A DNA stretch of 10,920 bases from Phycisphaeraceae bacterium (lineage in GTDB: Bacteria > Planctomycetota > Phycisphaerae > Phycisphaerales > UBA1924). Below the pieces are notes generated by a model, which saw only the letters and a program-made list of their open reading frames with translations, searched no databases and was not told the DNA's origin. The stretch lies in assembly GCA_009827215.1 (NCBI GenBank), contig WUAJ01000063.1, positions 1 to 10,920 on the forward strand, read 5' to 3'. The position numbers and the translations under genes were made by a program. Shown piece after piece: positions 7,127 through 10,920 of this stretch. Within the stretch, counting starts at the first letter, position 1; the number at the start of each line of letters is the position of its first letter.

Positions 7127-7807
7127 TTATCGACGACGCCGTCCAGCGAGAGCAGCTGGGAGCAGCAGTGCAAGCCCGGATGCCGGAGCAGGAACTTCAT
7201 TTGATGCGATCGCAAAGGTGATCATCGTCTGATCAAGTCCAGCGGAGGTGCCTTGGTCCCAGCTGAGCTCCATGATCGACTCGCCGCTGATCCCGAGCAC
7301 ACCGCTCTGGTGGACCGCAGGACCGATCGCGTTGGAGAGGATGTTCGACGCGAGTGTGAGCCCTGGAGCCCCTTCACTGTCGATCAGTTCGAGATCCAAG
7401 CCCTGATCAAAGCTCCAGATCGCCGCTCCGAGCTGCGTAAAGGTGGATGTATCGTTTGGTGAGCCGATGAGCATGAGCACCGAATCAACCGATCGATCGA
7501 AGCGGAGCGTGCTGGATCCGATCACGCCACCCATGATCGTGATGGATTCGACTTGTCCAGTGGTAAAGTTGAGCTCGTCGAAGCCTTCAGCTCCGAGGAA
7601 GTCGCTCTGTGTGATGGAGTCATAGCTCACATCGACTGTTTCAAAGGTGACTCCAACGCCCGCAGCAGTGCCTGTAGCGGTGTTGGTGGCGCTCGAAGCG
7701 CTGCTCCAATCGATTGTTTCGTAGATCACACCGCCGAACTCGATTGTGTCCGCGTGTGCCATTCCTGCCAGGCCAGCCATAGCCATTCCAAAGAGTAGAC
7801 TCTTCAT
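7127..7807 (-). CDS. Exported protein with PEP-CTERM-like (PAPA...RRRR) C-terminal sorting signal, paralog 2
   Basis: This 226-residue protein is a tandem paralog of the 6262-6936 product (about 45% identical by eye from the mature N-terminus on). It has a signal peptide (MKSLLFGMAMAGLAGMAHA, then DTIEF), a Ser/Thr/Gly/Asp-rich and probably beta-sheet mature domain, and a C-terminal PAPASGLALLLPAALAGRRRR-type tail with a short hydrophobic segment and four arginines. Proteins with such tails are normally exported and processed at the membrane by an exosortase- or archaeosortase-like enzyme; no such enzyme is encoded in the window. Near the C-terminus, SWDQGTSAGLDQTMITFA is strongly shared with the paralog and is the best family signature. 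The ATG is supported by AAGGAG six bases upstream. Strong terminators after both genes argue for separate transcripts rather than one operon. Function is not known. Confidence 0.9.
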   Translation of the reverse strand: MKSLLFGMAMAGLAGMAHADTIEFGGVIYETIDWSSASSATNTATGTAAGVGVTFETVDVSYDSITQSDFLGAEGFDELNFTTGQVESITIMGGVIGSSTLRFDRSVDSVLMLIGSPNDTSTFTQLGAAIWSFDQGLDLELIDSEGAPGLTLASNILSNAIGPAVHQSGVLGISGESIMELSWDQGTSAGLDQTMITFAIASNEVPAPASGLALLLPAALAGRRRR

Positions 7808-7811
7808 TTCG

Positions 7812-7819
7812 ATCTCCTT
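7812..7819 (-). promoter_or_regulatory. Strong ribosome binding site of exported-protein gene 2
   Basis: Minus-strand AAGGAGAT with six bases from GGAG to the ATG at 7807, the same geometry as its paralog. It suggests efficient translation of both exported proteins compared with recQ and the Rid-family gene, which lack a visible site. Confidence 0.85.
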
Positions 7820-8014
7820 CCGCTCTGCATTTGTTGTCAGACCAGCAACGAAGCGGTCCTACCCAAGTGTGCCCCACAGAGCGTCACTCGCAAGGATTTT
7901 GCACCGATTCAGATCGAAATAAAAAGTCTTAAGTCCTTTAAATGCAGATATTTGCGTCATATCTTGCCCAGGTTCACACCCAAGCGTTGAATCGGACCAT
8001 CCATAAGCCAATGA

Positions 8015-8031
8015 TTTAGAGCAATTCTAAA
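8015..8031. repeat. Perfect dyad TTTAGA-N5-TCTAAA
   Basis: Two 6-base arms in inverted orientation are separated by GCAAT in the gap upstream of exported-protein gene 2. The size and spacing fit a dimeric regulator site, but the distance to the ATG (over 200 bases) is long and no regulator gene is nearby, so the role is open. Confidence 0.4.
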
Positions 8032-8139
8032 TAAACACGGTCAGGAAACCGCATTGATGTCCGATAACTGATAGCCGAGATGCTCACCAAATCGGTCATC
8101 CCAACGGCAACCCAGCCACACATCACAAACACTCTCTCT

Positions 8140-8174
8140 AAAGAAGCCGCCCAAGGGTCTCGGGCGGCTTCTTT
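8140..8174 (-). terminator. Hairpin downstream of the Rid-family gene, probable terminator
   Basis: AAAGAAGCCGCCC (8140-8152) pairs perfectly with GGGCGGCTTCTTT (8162-8174) around a 9-base loop, a 13-bp GC-rich stem. It lies 35 bases beyond the stop of the minus-strand Rid-family gene and is the obvious candidate for its terminator. Neither side has a classic T run after the stem (AGAGAG on the minus strand, CTATG on the plus strand), though both right arms end in CTTCTTT. It may act in both directions. Confidence 0.7.
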
Positions 8175-8209
8175 CTATGCGCAAACTCAGTGCAGTCTAT
8201 ATAGAGAGA

Positions 8210-8599
8210 TCAGCCGACAACCGCCTCGCACTCGATCTCAATCAAGAACGCATCATCAATCAGCCGCGCCACCTCGACCATCGTCAAGCAAGGTGCATGC
8301 TCTCCGAAGAACGCCTTGTGTGCCCGCCCAAACTCATCCGCACGCGCGATGTCCGTCACATAAAACCGACTCCGCACAATGTCGCTCTTTGTGCCCCCAA
8401 GCTCAACCACCGCACGCTCGATGATCTCCAGACACCGCATCGCCTGCGCATACCCATCATCGGGAACATACGCCGACGCATCGTCATTCATCGACACCGT
8501 CCCGGTCGTAAAGATCATCCCCCCAGACCGCACGGCTCGAGAGTACTCATACCGCCGCTCCCACTCGTTGCCCGTCGAGACTGTCGCATCAATCGTCAT
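8210..8599 (-). CDS. RidA/YjgF/YER057c/UK114 family protein, probably not an imine deaminase
   Basis: This 129-residue protein has the size and fold signature of the Rid superfamily, small trimeric enzymes of which RidA hydrolyses reactive enamine/imine intermediates such as 2-aminoacrylate. Matching segments are YSRAVRSGGMIFTTGTVS near the N-terminus, the helix QAMRCLEIIERAVVELGGTKSDIVRSRFYVTD in the middle, and MVEVARLIDDAFLIEIECEAV at the end. In RidA the block before VEVA reads PARSC, with the catalytic Arg105; here it is PCLTM, with Leu at about 105. Rid4-Rid7 subgroups lack this Arg, so this is best named a Rid-family protein. The ATG at 8597-8599 gives the usual family length; a GTG at 8633-8635 would add 12 residues unlike the family. 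No clear Shine-Dalgarno is seen. The gene follows the membrane-protein gene by 65 bases on the same strand. Confidence 0.88.
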   Translation of the reverse strand: MTIDATVSTGNEWERRYEYSRAVRSGGMIFTTGTVSMNDDASAYVPDDGYAQAMRCLEIIERAVVELGGTKSDIVRSRFYVTDIARADEFGRAHKAFFGEHAPCLTMVEVARLIDDAFLIEIECEAVVG

Positions 8600-8629
8600 C
8601 GCAGTTGTCTGTCCAATTAAACCAGTTCT

Positions 8630-8648
8630 TCTCACTGTTCAAGTGAGA
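8630..8648. repeat. Perfect dyad TCTCACT-N5-AGTGAGA upstream of the Rid-family gene
   Basis: Seven-base inverted arms flank GTTCA between the membrane-protein stop (8665) and the Rid-family ATG (8599). On the minus strand the spacer holds TTGAAC, which with TTAATT 16 bases downstream makes a weak promoter-like pair; the dyad would then cover the -35 region as an operator could. As RNA it would be a small stem without a following T run, so it is a poor terminator for the membrane-protein gene. Confidence 0.45.
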
Positions 8649-8664
8649 CATTGCTACCCCTACA

Positions 8665-9282
8665 TTACCATTGCTCGGCTTCTCGTATTCCAGTCGCCTC
8701 AGAGTTTTGGCTTCGTACCCTCTGGAGAATGAGTTCAAAAAGCTCGACACCGTTGTAGATCTCATCAGGCATATGCCCAAGCAAGATGTTCCCATTTAAC
8801 AGTCCGATGCGGTCATGAACCCGAACAACTGATGAGATATCTGACAGTGGAAATATTGTGATTCGCTTTCGATCTATGTGTTCATATTTCACACACTCGT
8901 GATCAATCAGACAACTCCACTTGCCTTCTGTTGATTCCACATCCCCTCTCTCGACTGCTTGCGTGTAGTAGTCCATGTACCATCGCATTACAGAAGCTTT
9001 CGATCTGAAGATAGAACGGAATGCCCAATAAATGAAGTAGATGCCACCTAGACCAATGAAAGTCATCACAAAGTCTTGGTCGGGAACACTCGTCACCACC
9101 ACAGCAACAGCTGCAGCCAATAGTACAGCAAGAACGATTGCAAAGAAAATTTTCTGTGGGATACCATTTTGAGGTTGCACTAAGCGCGTGGCATTCCATG
9201 CGAGCATCTGAATAGTTGACTCGCCATTACTCTCCCAATCAAGGGCGAATACTTCGGGATTCAGTTCATTGTCGTTCATCAT
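8665..9282 (-). CDS. Membrane protein of unknown function with two helices and a C-terminal cytosolic domain
   Basis: This is a 205-residue protein that I cannot place firmly. About 40 hydrophilic residues come first, then two transmembrane helices at about 45-65 (IFFAIVLAVLLAAAVAVVV) and 71-92 (FVMTFIGLGGIYFIYWAF), then a soluble domain of about 110 residues rich in beta-like segments (KWSCLIDHECVKYEHIDRKRITIFPLSDISSVVRV). Two helices followed by such a domain recall YcxB-like proteins, but the match is by layout only. The ATG at 9280-9282 is chosen, with a second ATG directly after it; a longer frame from a TTG at 9330 would run back through the aconitase terminator. Base composition differs from its neighbours: 49 of 120 bases at 8821-8940 are G/C, against 43 of 60 in recQ at 5401-5460. 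Recent acquisition or relaxed selection would explain this. Confidence 0.78.
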   Translation of the reverse strand: MMNDNELNPEVFALDWESNGESTIQMLAWNATRLVQPQNGIPQKIFFAIVLAVLLAAAVAVVVTSVPDQDFVMTFIGLGGIYFIYWAFRSIFRSKASVMRWYMDYYTQAVERGDVESTEGKWSCLIDHECVKYEHIDRKRITIFPLSDISSVVRVHDRIGLLNGNILLGHMPDEIYNGVELFELILQRVRSQNSEATGIREAEQW

Positions 9283-9285
9283 TCT

Positions 9286-9295
9286 CACTATAGTG
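9286..9295. repeat. Palindrome CACTATAGTG at the start of the membrane-protein gene
   Basis: A perfect 10-base palindrome sits 3 bases before the ATG at 9282 and directly after the aconitase terminator. It contains TATAGT on both strands, a plausible -10 box for the membrane-protein gene. The matching -35 region would fall inside the terminator hairpin (TTTGGC, weak). Confidence 0.35.
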
Positions 9296-9298
9296 TAC

Positions 9299-9327
9299 AA
9301 AAAAGCACGGCCAAACGACCGTGCTTT
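9299..9327 (-). terminator. Intrinsic terminator of acnA
   Basis: On the minus strand AAAGCACGG (9327-9319), an 8-base loop and CCGTGCTTT (9310-9302) form a perfect 9-bp stem, followed by TTT, giving six T in a row counting the end of the stem. It lies 23 bases past the aconitase stop and only 16 bases before the ATG of the next gene in the same direction. Confidence 0.9.
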
Positions 9328-9350
9328 CAAGATTCAAACATGAATATAGA

Positions 9351-10920
9351 TCAAGCCAACTGCTTGCTCTCATTGAGCTTCTTCCGAATCACCGTGTGCA
9401 GAATTCCACCATTGCGGAAGTACTCAATCTCCACAGGTGTATCGATCCGGCACACCGTCACAAACTCAAAGCTGCTCCCGTCAGGACGCGTCGCGCGGAC
9501 TGTCACATCACAACGAGGCTCAACAGGATCAGGCATGATGATGTCAAACTTCTCATCGCCGTTGATCCCGAGCGATTCCGCATTCTGTCCCGACTGGAAC
9601 ACAAGCGGGAGCACACCCATGAACACCAGGTTGCTGCGATGGATCCGCTCGAAGCTCTCCGCGATCACCGCTTTGACACCCAGCAGCAGCGTGCCCTTCG
9701 CCGCCCAGTCGCGCGATGAGCCCATGCCGTAGTCCTTGCCCGCAACAACCACCAAAGGCGTACCCGCACTCTTGTAATCTTGCGCCGCGTCGTAGATATA
9801 CTCAACAGGCGCCGATGCAAGATCATCACCCTTCGTGAAGTTCCGCGTCCATCCGCCTTCAGGTTGCTTGTCGCCATCTTTCGCGATGCGATTCTTCACA
9901 CGCACATTCGCAAATGTGCCACGAGTCATCACGCGATCATTCCCGCGCCGCGAACCAAACGAGTTGAAGTCGCTCTGCTTCACGCCTTGCCCGATCAGGT
10001 ACTGACCCGCCGGCGTCTCAGGCTCAATCCGTCCCGCAGGAGAAATGTGATCCGTCGTCACCGAGTCACCAAGCAGACACAAGCAGCGAGCGCCGCTGAT
10101 CGCACCGAACCCAGGAGCATCCTCCGTCATACCCTCAAAGAACGGCGGATTCTGGATGTAAGTACTGCTGTCCTCCCACCCATACAACTCGCTCTTGCTC
10201 ACCGGAACATTGTTCCATGTCTCGTTCTCGCTGTACACCGCGCCGTACTTCTCCTCGAACTGCTTGGTTGTTACCGAGCTGTTGACGATCTCGTCAATCT
10301 CTGCCCGCGTAGGCCAAAGGTCTTTGAGGTACACATCCTTCCCATCAGGTGTCTGACACAACGCTTCGTTGTATACATCCACATCGATCCGCCCCGCCAT
10401 CGCGTACGCAACGACCAGTGGGGGGCTCGCAAGGAAGTTCCCGCGCACCTCAGGATGCACACGCCCCTCAAAGTTTCTGTTCCCCGACAAGATCGAAGCG
10501 ACCGCAAGATCACCCTCCTTGATCGCGCCCTCAATCTCAGGCGGCAACGGCCCAGAGTTCCCAATACAAGTCGTGCAGCCGTACCCAACCGTGTTAAACC
10601 CAACCGCATCCAGATGCTCAGTCAGTCCTGACTTGTCGAGGTACTCCGTCACAACCTTCGATCCAGGAGCAAGCGAGGTCTTCACCCAAGGCTTGCGAGT
10701 CAGCCCAAGCTCATGCGCCTTCTTCGCAACGAGACCCGCCGCGATGAGCACATCAGGATTCGAAGTATTCGTGCACGAAGTGATCGCCGCGATCACAATC
10801 GAGCCATGCTTGAGCGTTGATTCATCGCCCACATTCTGTGGATGCGAAGCTTCAGTATGCACAACTGTCGCCGTAGCGTCAGTCTTGTCCGCGTCAACCC
10901 CAAGCCCCTGAGGACCCATC
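9351..10920 (-). CDS. acnA: Aconitate hydratase A, C-terminal part (5' end outside window)
   Basis: Aconitase interconverts citrate and isocitrate in the TCA cycle using a [4Fe-4S] cluster. About 522 residues are visible and the frame stays open to the right edge; compared with E. coli AcnA, roughly 380 N-terminal residues lie outside. The in-frame ATG at 10917-10919 is internal. Numbered from that Met: the three cluster cysteines are Cys49 (ITSCTNTSNP) and Cys115/Cys118 (GYGCTTCIGNSG); substrate-binding arginines lie in SGNRNFEGR (148, 153); the swivelling C-terminal domain has GDSVTTDHISPAG, SFGSRRGNDRVMTRGTFANVR and DYGMGSSRDWAAKG (Ser402, Arg403). Order and spacing are those of the AcnA/IRP1 type rather than AcnB. 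A short, low-complexity acid/Thr linker precedes the cysteine motif. All visible active-site residues are intact. Its own terminator follows, so it probably ends a transcript. Confidence 0.96.
   Translation of the reverse strand, partial: MGPQGLGVDADKTDATATVVHTEASHPQNVGDESTLKHGSIVIAAITSCTNTSNPDVLIAAGLVAKKAHELGLTRKPWVKTSLAPGSKVVTEYLDKSGLTEHLDAVGFNTVGYGCTTCIGNSGPLPPEIEGAIKEGDLAVASILSGNRNFEGRVHPEVRGNFLASPPLVVAYAMAGRIDVDVYNEALCQTPDGKDVYLKDLWPTRAEIDEIVNSSVTTKQFEEKYGAVYSENETWNNVPVSKSELYGWEDSSTYIQNPPFFEGMTEDAPGFGAISGARCLCLLGDSVTTDHISPAGRIEPETPAGQYLIGQGVKQSDFNSFGSRRGNDRVMTRGTFANVRVKNRIAKDGDKQPEGGWTRNFTKGDDLASAPVEYIYDAAQDYKSAGTPLVVVAGKDYGMGSSRDWAAKGTLLLGVKAVIAESFERIHRSNLVFMGVLPLVFQSGQNAESLGINGDEKFDIIMPDPVEPRCDVTVRATRPDGSSFEFVTVCRIDTPVEIEYFRNGGILHTVIRKKLNESKQLA

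Larger units (their letters stand above)
7808..8209 (-). other. 402-base intergenic region with dyads and a hairpin, no convincing gene
   Basis: This gap separates the start of exported-protein gene 2 from the end of the Rid-family gene. Parts are AT-rich (23 of 60 bases are G/C at 7921-7980). It must hold the promoter and leader of gene 2, but no convincing -35/-10 pair is visible on the minus strand; TTGGGT with TATGAC 17 bp downstream is a weak candidate. It contains the dyad at 8015-8031, an imperfect GATAT...ATATC dyad around 7944-7960, the large hairpin at 8140-8174 and a TCTATATAGA palindrome at 8196-8205. The only frame of any length on the plus strand crosses the hairpin and continues antisense to the Rid-family gene, so it is not taken as coding. 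Confidence 0.6.

Noticed and set aside
8080..8424. 114-codon plus-strand frame entering the Rid-family gene
   Set aside because: It runs through the 8140-8174 hairpin and then antisense to the Rid gene; no ribosome site or family resemblance.
9780..10631. 283-codon plus-strand frame opposite acnA
   Set aside because: Arg/Val/Pro-rich, no domain, fully antisense to conserved aconitase.
1..10920. Mobile elements, CRISPR arrays, tRNA or rRNA genes
   Set aside because: No transposase or integrase frame, no regularly spaced repeats and no cloverleaf-like or rRNA-like segments were seen by reading; covariance-model searches could not be run.

Overview
The window looks like chromosomal DNA of a planctomycete, most likely of the class Phycisphaerae. 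It is GC-rich overall, and two secreted proteins end in a PAPA / hydrophobic / RRRR tail, a PEP-CTERM-like sorting signal typical of that group. The assignment is inferred from these tails and the general look of the proteins; no 16S rRNA is present. Both edges cut through genes. There is no tRNA, rRNA, CRISPR array, transposase or phage gene.

Bases 1-3797 (+ strand) are the end of a respiratory complex I (nuo) operon: the C-terminal part of nuoM, complete nuoN, then a TerC-family membrane protein. Each pair is joined by an ATGA stop/start overlap, so the three are probably translated as a coupled set. The TerC protein is an unusual last member.

Bases 3805-6136 (- strand) hold recQ and a GNAT acetyltransferase whose start overlaps the recQ stop by 8 bases. 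This pair converges on the nuo-terC operon with only 7 bp between stop codons.

Bases 6205-7807 (- strand) carry two paralogous exported proteins, about 45% identical by eye over the mature chain. Each has a signal peptide, a strong Shine-Dalgarno site, the C-terminal sorting tail and its own intrinsic terminator with an extra-stable tetraloop (UUCG and GAAA). They are the least explained genes here.

Bases 7808-8209 are a mostly AT-rich gap with dyads, a large hairpin and no convincing gene.

Bases 8210-10920 (- strand) hold the C-terminal part of aconitase A with its terminator, a low-GC two-helix membrane protein of uncertain family, and a Rid/YjgF-family protein that appears to lack the catalytic arginine. 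Apart from the nuo-terC cluster, the window is a mix of housekeeping genes (recQ, acnA) and lineage-specific accessory genes.
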